Shown here: positions 1 to 6,736 of the stretch, one piece after another
Position numbering within the stretch: the first letter of the stretch is position 1
Layout of the letters: each line of letters starts with the position of its first letter
Assembly: GCA_902782915.1 (NCBI GenBank)
Contig: CACZOV010000058.1
Location: 1-13,841 of the forward strand
Reading direction: 5' to 3'
From: an uncultured Erysipelotrichaceae bacterium
GTDB taxonomy: Bacteria; Bacillota_I; Bacilli_A; RF39; UBA660
DNA: 13,841 nucleotides
The notes under the pieces: model-generated
What the model saw: the letters and a program-made list of their open reading frames with translations, nothing else
What the model was told of the DNA's origin: nothing
The model's database searches: none
Program-made: the position numbers and the translations under genes

Positions 1-362
1 TCAGTCATAATGGGCATATCACCTAAAAATATTTCTTGTTCCTTTACTTCGCCTGTTTCATGATTAAAAAGACGAACTTCTACTTTTAAAGGAGCTGAAA
101 AAGTAGTTTCACGATCGCGACATTCACGAATAGAAAACCTTGGTTCATCAAAATGATAATCTCCAAACTCTAAAGATAAAGTACCAGAAAAATTTTCAAC
201 AGGAAATAAATCATCTAATACTTCTTTAATTCCGACTTCTGTAAACCACTGATAACTTTTCTTTTGAATCTCTAATAAATCTTTTAATTCATAAGTATGT
301 TTAATTTTTGAAAATGTTCTTCTTTCGCGATAATCGCCACATTTGATAAGCTTATAAGCCAT
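1..362 (-). CDS. rpoB: RNA polymerase beta subunit, N-terminal part (partial, runs off left edge)
   Basis: This is the beta subunit of the core RNA polymerase, which forms one side of the active-site cleft. Only the first 120 codons are present; the rest lies beyond position 1. The N-terminal protrusion region is clear: a YRERRTFSKI segment, then an EIQKKSYQWF stretch (the family has EIQ.SSYQWF), LSLEFGDYHF, SAPLKVEVRL and GEVKEQEIFLGDMPIMT, all matching Bacillus RpoB in order. The ATG at 362 follows a good AGGGGTG ribosome binding site six bases away. The gene sits just downstream of a ybxB-type methyltransferase, as in Bacillus, and has its own promoter in the gap. Identification is certain; only the 5' end is visible. 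Confidence 0.97.
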   Translation of the reverse strand, partial: MAYKLIKCGDYRERRTFSKIKHTYELKDLLEIQKKSYQWFTEVGIKEVLDDLFPVENFSGTLSLEFGDYHFDEPRFSIRECRDRETTFSAPLKVEVRLFNHETGEVKEQEIFLGDMPIMT

Positions 363-430
363 TAAATTCACCCCTATACACTAATTTTTTTAAATAACAT
401 ATTAAATTTCTAATACGCCGCCAATTTATA

Positions 431-459
431 TTAATAACACAAATTTTAAAAGTAGTCAA
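431..459 (-). promoter_or_regulatory. Predicted housekeeping promoter for rpoB
   Basis: On the minus strand TTGACT (454-459) lies 17 bases from TATTAA (431-436). The -35 begins about 13 bases after the methyltransferase stop, so rpoB can be transcribed on its own. The expected start region (about 416-424) is GGCGGCG, a striking G-rich patch in very AT-rich DNA. This leaves a leader of about 60 bases before the rpoB start codon. Confidence 0.6.
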
Positions 460-471
460 TAAAAAATTAAA

Positions 472-1056
472 TTATTTTAAAGAAATTACATAAAAACCTT
501 TCTTTTTACCTAAAATATCAATTTTATACAAAGAATTAAAATCTCTTATAAATGTTTTAGCACCTTGTTCTTTACGAATAACTAAATATATCTTACCATC
601 TTCTAGTAAATATTCTTTTGATGTTTTAATTAAGTCATACAATTTTTTTTTACCAACTCTAATCGGTGGATTCGATATTATATAATTAAACTTTTTATCC
701 ACTTCAAGATATCCATCACTTATAAATGAATTAATATTCGTACAATTATTCTCTTTAATATTCATTTTAGTTAAATGAATTGCCCTTTTATTTATATCAA
801 TCATAGTAACTGGAACATTTAAAATTTTATTTAAAATAATTCCAATTACTCCATATCCACATCCAAGATCAAGTATATTACCACTAATATTTTCTTTTAA
901 AACAATTTCTATTAAAAATCTGCTTCCAAAATCAAGTTTTTCTTTCGAAAATACTCCATTATCAGTATAAAATTTAAATTTTTCCCCATTTAAAGTTAAA
1001 TAAAACTCTTTAATATCACTTTTTAAATTATCATCATTACTAAAATAATGTCCCAT
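472..1056 (-). CDS. ybxB: Class I SAM-dependent methyltransferase, YbxB/RsmC-like (16S rRNA guanine-N2 type)
   Basis: A 194-aa Rossmann-fold methyltransferase of the small RsmC-like family, expected to methylate a guanine N2 in 16S rRNA. The SAM-binding motif I is DLGCGYGVIG (residues 63-72), followed by the acidic MIDIN loop (85-89). The catalytic motif IV is NPPIR (129-133), typical of this rRNA methyltransferase group. The size matches Bacillus YbxB (about 200 aa) and corresponds to the C-terminal catalytic half of E. coli RsmC. The ATG follows TTAGGAGTAAT. The gene directly precedes rpoB as in Bacillus, but rplL is not upstream. The family is confident; the exact target base is inferred from family knowledge. 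Confidence 0.88.
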   Translation of the reverse strand: MGHYFSNDDNLKSDIKEFYLTLNGEKFKFYTDNGVFSKEKLDFGSRFLIEIVLKENISGNILDLGCGYGVIGIILNKILNVPVTMIDINKRAIHLTKMNIKENNCTNINSFISDGYLEVDKKFNYIISNPPIRVGKKKLYDLIKTSKEYLLEDGKIYLVIRKEQGAKTFIRDFNSLYKIDILGKKKGFYVISLK

Positions 1057-1069
1057 ATTACTCCTAATA

Positions 1070-1113
1070 AATATAAAAAGAGTAACTAATTCACTAAATA
1101 AATATAGTTACTC
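1070..1113 (-). terminator. Rho-independent terminator / possible attenuator in front of ybxB-rpoB
   Basis: On the minus strand a perfect 9-bp stem (GAGTAACTA at 1105-1113 with TAGTTACTC at 1080-1088) encloses a 16-base loop and is followed by TTTTT. It lies 62 bases after the stop of the 100-aa gene and only 14 bases before the SD-bearing start of the methyltransferase. It can end the unknown operon. Because a promoter candidate lies on its upstream side, it may also act as a leader attenuator. The 5' arm contains an AAAGGAG Shine-Dalgarno-like string with no usable start codon after it. Confidence 0.75.
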
Positions 1114-1128
1114 CTTTCTTGTCTTGAT

Positions 1129-1157
1129 ATTTTATAATAATTTTTCAAATTTTTCAA
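1129..1157 (-). promoter_or_regulatory. Candidate promoter for ybxB (and rpoB), upstream of the hairpin
   Basis: Minus strand: TTGAAA (1152-1157), 17 bases, TAAAAT (1129-1134). Each hexamer has one mismatch to consensus. It falls between the 100-aa gene stop and the terminator-like hairpin, so any transcript starting here must pass the hairpin to reach ybxB. A TATAAA two bases away is an alternative -10. AT-rich context makes chance matches likely. Confidence 0.45.
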
Positions 1158-1174
1158 GTATTTTTTAATAAACA

Positions 1175-1477
1175 TTAAACAAAATCAATTAATTCTACAT
1201 TATTTGCATCATAATTTAATGATTTTACAATAGATTCTATTTCATATTCATCAAAAGACATCTGAATTTCTTTTTTTGTCTTAAAGAACAAACTAACTTG
1301 ATCAATAAATATATTTTTGATTGTTCCTTTTTCTAAACCAATTTCAAATAAATACCTAACAATTTGAATAATATTTTCTTTATTAATTTCTAAATTATCT
1401 AAAATGTAAGGATAATTACTTTTCTTTATATCTTCAATATCCATTTCACTAAAACTTAATTCTTTCAAATAGTCCAT
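1175..1477 (-). CDS. Hypothetical protein, 100 aa, third gene of an unknown operon
   Basis: Not recognised. The start is the ATG at 1477, preceded by an ideal GGAGG eight bases away; an upstream ATG at 1513 would overlap the previous gene and lacks this site. Only one base separates the stop of the 732-aa gene from this ATG, and the ribosome site lies inside that gene's last codons, so translation is probably coupled. The protein is acidic, predicted helical and soluble, with no signal peptide or membrane segment. Residues 26-42 (LD..LEI...E..IQIV.Y) and 64-78 (FFKTKK....SFDEY) resemble stretches of the two preceding proteins. It may be a small paralogous unit or partner of them. Confidence 0.8.
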   Translation of the reverse strand: MDYLKELSFSEMDIEDIKKSNYPYILDNLEINKENIIQIVRYLFEIGLEKGTIKNIFIDQVSLFFKTKKEIQMSFDEYEIESIVKSLNYDANNVELIDFV

Positions 1478-1478
1478 T

Positions 1479-3677
1479 TTAATTACCTCCAACAATACTT
1501 TCAACAATACCAACTACTTTTTGATACTCATTATTTTTTATAACTGTATTATAAGTTAAAGCAATCAATAAAGCATCTTTCAAAGACATTTTTGTTTTCA
1601 AGAAATTATATAAACGAATTGTTTTGATACGAGATAACACAATATTTCCTATTTTATATTTTAATTCACTCTTCTTATAATTACTATCAAGTTTATTTAT
1701 ATTACCATCAAGTGTCATATCAAATTCTTTTAAATTTTTAATTTCTTCTTTTAGCTTTAACATTTCATCTTGACCAATAAAATCATACTTTAAATTAAAA
1801 TATGTATCTGTATATTCTGGTTCAAGTGATAAAGTATCTACTTTTGAATTTGATATTTCTCCAGATATAATACCAGGTTTGTTTCCATAAATTTTTCCAC
1901 CGTTTTCACTTGTAAAACGAAGTTTCATTAGCATATCACGATCTATACTATTTAATTTATAAGGATATTTTTTTACATATTCAAGTCCATCAAAATAATC
2001 CTCATGTCCTAAAAATCCTTTTTCATAAGCAATTGCTTCAATATAAGAATCTAGATTTGTTAAAATATTTTTATTATATAAAACATATTTTACATTATCA
2101 TTATTAATATCTATCTTATAAAGTGAAACTTTATTATAGTTTTCTATTAAAACGTCATGATTCATTATTAATACTTCACGATAGTTATCGAATAAATTTA
2201 TTAAATTAATCTTTTTTTCTTTAAAAAACTCAATGTTCTTTTTTAATGAATCCATAACTAAATTATTTGTAAACAAAATCGGCATTGTTTCTACAATAAT
2301 TTTTAAAATATCATTTAATTCATCTGATTTTACAACAAAATTTTCTTTTATTAATGTAATTAATTCTTCTATTTGAGAGCTTGAGTTATTAGAAAGAATC
2401 ATTTCTAAAACTTCTTTATTTCTCTTTAATTCTTCTAACAAATTATATTGATTTAAAATATTTAGCATTTGATCAACATCACTAGTATTACTATTTTGAA
2501 TATTTAAGTTAGAAAGATTGTATTTTTCACATATTTCATTTATTAAACTATTTTCATTTAACACATTTCTTTCAATATTTTCATTTAAAATATCATCATG
2601 GCTTACTGGTATATCATCATCTGGTGTAGTAAGAGCTATAGCATTATCTTTTTCTTCTTCTAATTCCTTTAATTTTTCATCTATTTTTTTAATAATATCT
2701 TCAAGCTCTATTGTATTTAATTCCTTAGTATCTTCAATTTCTTTAGAAGAATTATTCTCGGAATCTTCTAAATTATCATCCAATTTAGTATTTAATTCAG
2801 GTATTTCGTTATCATTATCAATAATTGGAATTTCAATTGGCTCATTAATACTATTATTAATTTCGTTTTGATAAGGCTCTTCTTGATAATTTTCTAAATT
2901 TAATTTTACATCTTCCAAAGATAAATCTTCGGTCTTAGTTTCGTTTTCCGTATCAGGTGAAAATGGTTCATAACTTACATTAACCGGTTCATAATCAAAC
3001 TTTGGAAAATCAAATTTAAAAGTATCTTTATTCGTTATATCTTTAAAATCATCATCATTTTTTATACTAGAGTAAATATCTGCATTATATTTTAAAACAT
3101 ATTCAAAGATATCTGCTTTTTCTTCAATAGTAACATTAGCAAAATCAAGAGATTCACGAATATCATCTATTTCAGTTAAATATAAATTATTTTCAAATTT
3201 AGAAATAATATTTTGATAATTTTCCAAATTACCTGTAAGCACCATTAAATCAGTTTCAGGAAGTCTTTCTCTACTTTCAGTTAAATTATGAATTGTTTCT
3301 TTTAAATTAATAGCTTTTTGCTTCATTCCCTCTATAAAATTATAAATAGCACTGGTTTGATCTGATGTTAATTGTAAACTAATAGATTTTCTAATTCCTT
3401 GAATAATGTAAATAATTCCATCATAATTACAAGTTTTGTTTTTAAAAATATCTCTAATACTTGGATCAATCATTGACAAAACATGTTCAAAATCTTCTTT
3501 AGTTATTTTATCAAAATTTAAAATATCACTTTCTTTAAATAAAGATATTTTTTCATTAATATAATCTAGATCACTATTATTTTTTTCTAATTCTCCATTT
3601 AAATAATTTAAATTATCAATGTTTCTATTAATTGCTTCAACTTTTATATTTAATATTTTAAGCAGTTTCTCTTGCAT
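1479..3677 (-). CDS. Hypothetical protein, 732 aa, helical with acidic Asn-rich linker
   Basis: Not recognised. Residues 1-215 are predicted helical and partly coiled-coil. Residues 216-370 are a low-complexity linker rich in Asp, Glu, Asn and Pro. Residues 375-732 are helical again. Within 433-555 there are about three and a half degenerate units of about 35 residues, each ending in a pattern like P-ILF-x-N-N or E-VLI-x-N-H, suggesting an alpha-helical solenoid (mTERF-like in style, not demonstrated). No signal peptide, membrane helix or catalytic motif is seen. The ATG at 3677 follows GGAGGATAAAG and overlaps the end of the 434-aa gene by 20 bases. The last codons carry the ribosome site of the 100-aa gene. 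A structural or scaffold role is only a guess. Confidence 0.82.
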   Translation of the reverse strand: MQEKLLKILNIKVEAINRNIDNLNYLNGELEKNNSDLDYINEKISLFKESDILNFDKITKEDFEHVLSMIDPSIRDIFKNKTCNYDGIIYIIQGIRKSISLQLTSDQTSAIYNFIEGMKQKAINLKETIHNLTESRERLPETDLMVLTGNLENYQNIISKFENNLYLTEIDDIRESLDFANVTIEEKADIFEYVLKYNADIYSSIKNDDDFKDITNKDTFKFDFPKFDYEPVNVSYEPFSPDTENETKTEDLSLEDVKLNLENYQEEPYQNEINNSINEPIEIPIIDNDNEIPELNTKLDDNLEDSENNSSKEIEDTKELNTIELEDIIKKIDEKLKELEEEKDNAIALTTPDDDIPVSHDDILNENIERNVLNENSLINEICEKYNLSNLNIQNSNTSDVDQMLNILNQYNLLEELKRNKEVLEMILSNNSSSQIEELITLIKENFVVKSDELNDILKIIVETMPILFTNNLVMDSLKKNIEFFKEKKINLINLFDNYREVLIMNHDVLIENYNKVSLYKIDINNDNVKYVLYNKNILTNLDSYIEAIAYEKGFLGHEDYFDGLEYVKKYPYKLNSIDRDMLMKLRFTSENGGKIYGNKPGIISGEISNSKVDTLSLEPEYTDTYFNLKYDFIGQDEMLKLKEEIKNLKEFDMTLDGNINKLDSNYKKSELKYKIGNIVLSRIKTIRLYNFLKTKMSLKDALLIALTYNTVIKNNEYQKVVGIVESIVGGN

Positions 3678-4962
3678 CTTTATCCTCCATTTTTACATTT
3701 AATGTATCCAAATCCATGGTCAACACTAAATCTTCTAATTTAATATTTTTTAATAATATATTTCTTTCTTCTTTATTCTTTTCGTATTCTTCTTTTTTTA
3801 AGGAATCTAAAATTATCATTTTCTTTTTATCTAAGAATTCTTCTAAAGATGAACCAGGTTCTAAAACACCTAAAATTAATATATTACCATTTTCTAAGAA
3901 CATATAAACTGTTTTTACAATAAAATCATTTTGTAAATACACATAATTATCATTGTAATATAAATAAGGCATTACTAATTTTGTATCATTTTCAATATCG
4001 AGTAAGTTTTTAAGAATACAACTTTTATATTTATCATCTGCACTTTCTAAATACTTTCTAATAAAAGATATTTGATCATCAAATAAAAAGCATAATTTTC
4101 TAGGATATATTTCTTGTTTTTCTTTTTCCTTTTCTAAAGAAATTGTTTTATAAAATTCTAAGTAATCTGAAATTAAATCAGTATATTTTTGTTCATCATA
4201 CATTTTTTTAATTTTATGAATTAAATATATTTTTTTATTTAAAATCTTTTCTTCAAAATTATCTTCTTGTAAATAAGTTTCAACTGGCTTATTTATTTCA
4301 TCATTTTCTTCATACATTTCATTTAATAAACTATTATTTTTTTTAAGTAAAATACTAACATCAGATAATTTTATTTTAGAAGTAATTTCAATATCGTTTG
4401 TTGTAATATAGTTTTTAACATTATACTTATTAACTTGTATTAAAACTTTAAGTCTTTCTTCTATATCTAATTTATTTAAATCAAGAAACGTTAAGAATTC
4501 ATCAATATCTTTTATAAAAATATTATCTTGTTTTAATAAATAAAAATACTTATTTAAAAGTTCTTGTTTTTCTAACTGTTCTTTTTTAGTTTCATAATCC
4601 AAATTGATTTTCTGATTCAAACCATATAAATACTCATACATTGATTCCATAAATTTAACTGAATCTTTATACTGAGGAAGATCTTTTAATATCGGATCAT
4701 CATTTTTTAATAGATACTTAGAACTTTCATATTTATCAATCAATAAACTAGAATTTGCATTTCCTATTTTTATTGCTTTATAAATAAAATCCTGATCATA
4801 AAAATCTAATATTTCTTTGTAATTTTTTTGACCAAGTTCAACTAGATTTTCCATTGTTTCATGAACATCAGACAAAGATTTAACTTCTACTCGATTCTTA
4901 TCAATATTTTGTATTTTAGGTTCTACTGCATTTAATAATACGCTTAAACTATTATCATTCAC
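3658..4962 (-). CDS. Hypothetical protein, 434 aa, first gene of an unknown operon
   Basis: Not recognised. The protein is soluble, Lys/Glu-rich and largely helical. A compact C-terminal region around 325-385 (MPYLYYNDNYVYLQNDF then ILILGVLEPG) looks more beta-rich. Residues 159-181 align without gaps to residues 176-198 of the 732-aa protein (LD....-IEE....V-KYN; 9 of 23 identical by eye). The start is GTG at 4962: an in-frame TAG lies just upstream, no in-frame ATG is near, and AGGGATAGTGGTG offers a weak ribosome site. A well-formed promoter lies 30 bases upstream. It is the first gene of a leftward three-gene operon and overlaps the next by 20 bases. Confidence 0.82.
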   Translation of the reverse strand: MNDNSLSVLLNAVEPKIQNIDKNRVEVKSLSDVHETMENLVELGQKNYKEILDFYDQDFIYKAIKIGNANSSLLIDKYESSKYLLKNDDPILKDLPQYKDSVKFMESMYEYLYGLNQKINLDYETKKEQLEKQELLNKYFYLLKQDNIFIKDIDEFLTFLDLNKLDIEERLKVLIQVNKYNVKNYITTNDIEITSKIKLSDVSILLKKNNSLLNEMYEENDEINKPVETYLQEDNFEEKILNKKIYLIHKIKKMYDEQKYTDLISDYLEFYKTISLEKEKEKQEIYPRKLCFLFDDQISFIRKYLESADDKYKSCILKNLLDIENDTKLVMPYLYYNDNYVYLQNDFIVKTVYMFLENGNILILGVLEPGSSLEEFLDKKKMIILDSLKKEEYEKNKEERNILLKNIKLEDLVLTMDLDTLNVKMEDKDARETA

Positions 4963-4991
4963 TAGACACCACTATCCCTTATTATATTAAT

Positions 4992-5020
4992 ATAATAACA
5001 TAAAGTTTTTTGGAAAGCAA
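4992..5020 (-). promoter_or_regulatory. Predicted promoter of the 434/732/100-aa operon
   Basis: Minus strand: TTGCTT (5015-5020), 17 bases, TATTAT (4992-4997). The -10 has one mismatch to consensus and the spacing is ideal. The predicted transcript starts about 20-25 bases before the GTG start of the 434-aa gene. It lies in the divergent gap with cwlJ. Confidence 0.6.
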
Positions 5021-5030
5021 GATAAATTAA

Positions 5031-5065
5031 TTATTTTTTTTAGTTATCATATATTATATGGGAGG
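5031..5065 (+). promoter_or_regulatory. 5' module of cwlJ shared with the DUF378 gene (CATA-type -10 and dyad)
   Basis: TTA followed by eight T (5034-5041), three bases, then TATCATA (5045-5051) and, nine bases on, GGAGG (5061-5065). CATATATT (5048-5055) resembles the CATA-type -10 of mother-cell sporulation sigma factors, and CATATATTATATG (5048-5060) is a perfect 13-base dyad. No clear -35 of the sigma-E type was found at the usual distance. The same block precedes the DUF378 gene at 8028-8063 with nearly the same spacing. Confidence 0.4.
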
Positions 5066-5070
5066 ATAAT

Positions 5071-5499
5071 ATGCCAATTATTAAATATACAAATAATGAA
5101 CTTGATTTACTAGCCAGACTTATGCGAGCTGAAGCGATCGGTGAAGGAAATCTTGGAATGCTAATGGTTGGAAACGTTATTGTTAACAGAGCTATCTCTA
5201 ATTGCTTAACATTCAAAGATACTAGAACTATTTATAGTGTTATTTACCAATCACCAGGAGGATTTGCCGGAATACGTAGTCAGTTATTTCAAGCAAATCC
5301 TACTAACAACGAAAGAAAACTTGCGAGAAGAGTATTAGATGGCGAATATTATTATCCAGCCACCAATGCTTTATGGTTTTATGCCCCAAGTGGTACTAAT
5401 TCATGCGTTGATTATTGGTATGATCAAAAATTAACCGGAAGATATCGTAGTCATTGTTTCTACGAGCCATACCCCGGAATATGTCCAGAACTTCATTAA
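5071..5499 (+). CDS. cwlJ: Spore cortex-lytic cell wall hydrolase CwlJ
   Basis: A Hydrolase_2-family (SleB/CwlJ) enzyme that cleaves muramic-delta-lactam cortex peptidoglycan during spore germination. At 142 aa without a signal peptide it has the length and build of Bacillus CwlJ, a spore-coat-associated protein, rather than of secreted SleB. The conserved block LDLLARLMRAEAIGEG (11-26) carries the expected catalytic Glu21, followed by GMLMVGNVIVNR (29-40). The C-terminal part, with LWFYAP (101-106), WY (116-117) and SHCFYEP (127-133), also follows Bacillus CwlJ. The ATG follows GGAGG by five bases. It is a single-gene unit; the usual partner gerQ is not adjacent. It shares a terminator with the convergent slipin gene. 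Confidence 0.9.
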   Translation: MPIIKYTNNELDLLARLMRAEAIGEGNLGMLMVGNVIVNRAISNCLTFKDTRTIYSVIYQSPGGFAGIRSQLFQANPTNNERKLARRVLDGEYYYPATNALWFYAPSGTNSCVDYWYDQKLTGRYRSHCFYEPYPGICPELH

Positions 5500-5532
5500 A
5501 AAATATGTTGAACGAAATCAACATATTTTTTT
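5498..5532. terminator. Bidirectional terminator between cwlJ and the slipin gene
   Basis: AAAATATGTTGA (5500-5511), a six-base loop ACGAAA, and TCAACATATTTT (5518-5529) form a perfect 12-bp stem flanked by A and T runs on both sides. It overlaps the stop codons of both convergent genes and works as a terminator on either strand. Confidence 0.9.
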
Positions 5533-6283
5533 AATTATTTCCGTTTTTCTTATTAAATGTATCAAATGATTTTAAGACATCAATTGGAAGTGCAAAGATA
5601 ATTGTATTAGATTGATCACTACTTAAATCATTAATTGTTTCAAGCGTTCTTAAATGTACTGCAACAGGATTTTCAGCAAGTTTATTTGCAGCTATTCTTA
5701 AATTTTCACTTGCTTCAACTTCACCGCGAGCTTTTGTAATAACTGCTTCTTTTTCACGTTCAGCTTCAGCAATACGAGCAATTACTCTTTTCATCTCTTC
5801 AGGAAGTGATACATCCTTAAGTTCCACATTTTCTACTTTAATGCCCCATGGATCTGTTGCTTTATCAATGATTTCACAAATCTTTTGAGAAATTTTTTCA
5901 CGTTCACTTAGTAGTTCATCAAGACTTACTTCTCCAACAGCATTACGCATCGTAGTTTGAGCAAGTTGAGATACTGCATAGTAAAAGTTTTCTACTTCAA
6001 GAATTGCTTTACTAGCATCAAATATCTTATAGTAAATAACTGCATTTATTCTAATTGAAACATTATCCTTTGTAATTGCATCTTGTTCAGGAACATCTAC
6101 TGCCTTAGTACGAATATCAATTTTTCTAAATGATTGAAATATTGGAAGTACTAAATTCCATCCAGGATTCATTACTTTACTATATTTTCCTAAAGTAAAT
6201 TTTACACCTCTTTCATATTGATCAACCTGCTTAATTGATACTAAAATAATAAAAACAATTATACCTAAAATAATATATATCAT
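5531..6283 (-). CDS. SPFH/band 7 membrane protein, slipin (stomatin-like)
   Basis: A 250-aa stomatin/prohibitin-family protein that likely forms oligomeric assemblies on the cytoplasmic side of the membrane; its substrate or partner is unknown. A single N-terminal membrane segment (about residues 1-17) is followed by QVDQYERGVKFTLGKY and MNPGWNLVLPIF, the start of the SPFH domain. YAVSQLAQTTMRNAVGEVSLDELLSERE and the helix around AEAEREKEAVITKARGE are slipin hallmarks (quoted in parts; roughly 103-130 and 172-188). The length is typical. The ATG follows AAAGGAGTACTT. Bacterial slipins are commonly paired with an NfeD protein, but no NfeD gene is visible on either side. Confidence 0.9.
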   Translation of the reverse strand: MIYIILGIIVFIILVSIKQVDQYERGVKFTLGKYSKVMNPGWNLVLPIFQSFRKIDIRTKAVDVPEQDAITKDNVSIRINAVIYYKIFDASKAILEVENFYYAVSQLAQTTMRNAVGEVSLDELLSEREKISQKICEIIDKATDPWGIKVENVELKDVSLPEEMKRVIARIAEAEREKEAVITKARGEVEASENLRIAANKLAENPVAVHLRTLETINDLSSDQSNTIIFALPIDVLKSFDTFNKKNGNN

Positions 6284-6305
6284 AAGTACTCCTTTCTTGC
6301 TTTAC

Positions 6306-6314
6306 ATTATATCA
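6306..6314 (-). promoter_or_regulatory. Extended -10 promoter of the slipin gene
   Basis: Minus strand TGATATAAT: a consensus TATAAT (6306-6311) with a TGn extension (6312-6314). The -35 position (6329-6334, TATACT) is poor, as is common with extended -10 promoters. It lies 22 bases upstream of the slipin start codon. Confidence 0.65.
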
Positions 6315-6410
6315 TATTTTAGCAAAAAAGTATATATGCATAAAAGATACATTTTTCTTAAAAATATTTTTTTAATGAATAACATTTTTTTATTTTTACA
6401 AAATAATAAT

Positions 6411-6710
6411 ATGAAAACAAAATATAAAGTAAATAATAATGAATTAGTAGTAAACTTTGATTTTTTATATAAATTTAAAGATAATCAGAATAAGATTAAA
6501 AATCTTAGAAAATATATTAACAAATTAATTATAGATAATAATATAAAACAAAATATTAATAAAATAATTGTATATAAAAATGGTTTATTAATAGGAGTAT
6601 TTTATTTGACAAACTATTATTTAAAAAAATTAAATTATTATCCAAAGAATAATCTTATTTCAGAAAAAAATAGTTATTTTTACAAAATAAATACTATTGA
6701 AATAAGTTAA
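6411..6710 (+). CDS. Hypothetical small protein, about 99 aa
   Basis: Not recognised. An open frame free of stops runs from 6297 in DNA so AT-rich that this length is unlikely by chance. In-frame ATG codons at 6336, 6375 and 6411 are possible starts, none with a visible Shine-Dalgarno sequence. 6411 is chosen because the sequence after it looks protein-like (NNELVVNFDFLYKFKDNQ, then a Lys/Asn-rich helix, then IIVYKNGLLIGVFYLTNYY), whereas the stretch before is mostly Phe/Ile/Asn. The product is strongly basic. Base composition is even more AT-biased than its neighbours. It sits alone between the 5' end of the slipin gene and the convergent lipoprotein gene. It could be a recent or degenerating gene. 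Confidence 0.5.
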   Translation: MKTKYKVNNNELVVNFDFLYKFKDNQNKIKNLRKYINKLIIDNNIKQNINKIIVYKNGLLIGVFYLTNYYLKKLNYYPKNNLISEKNSYFYKINTIEIS

Positions 6711-6736
6711 AAAAATTAATGCTTTTAAGCACTAAT
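6708..6736 (-). terminator. Terminator of the lipoprotein gene
   Basis: Minus strand: ATTAGTGCTT (6727-6736), a two-base AA loop, then AAGCATTAAT (6715-6724) and TTTTTTT (6708-6714). The stem is 10 bp with one G-U pair. On the plus strand the same pair would be an A-C mismatch and the T tract is weak, so it is built for the minus strand. It overlaps the stop codon of the lipoprotein gene. Confidence 0.8.

Noticed and set aside
1478..1513. Longer N terminus of the 100-aa protein from an ATG at 1513
   Set aside because: It would overlap the 732-aa gene, and the ideal GGAGG site is placed for the ATG at 1477.
2518..2871. Open frame of 117 codons on the plus strand
   Set aside because: It is the Ser/Phe/Ile-rich antisense of the acidic linker of the 732-aa gene, with no ribosome site or protein-like character.
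3716..3907. Plus-strand frame opposite the 434-aa gene
   Set aside because: Antisense shadow rich in Ser, Phe and Leu; no ribosome site.
5020..5055. Full sigma-E promoter for cwlJ
   Set aside because: The CATATATT -10 fits, but no convincing -35 lies 14-16 bases upstream, so only a CATA-type element is claimed.
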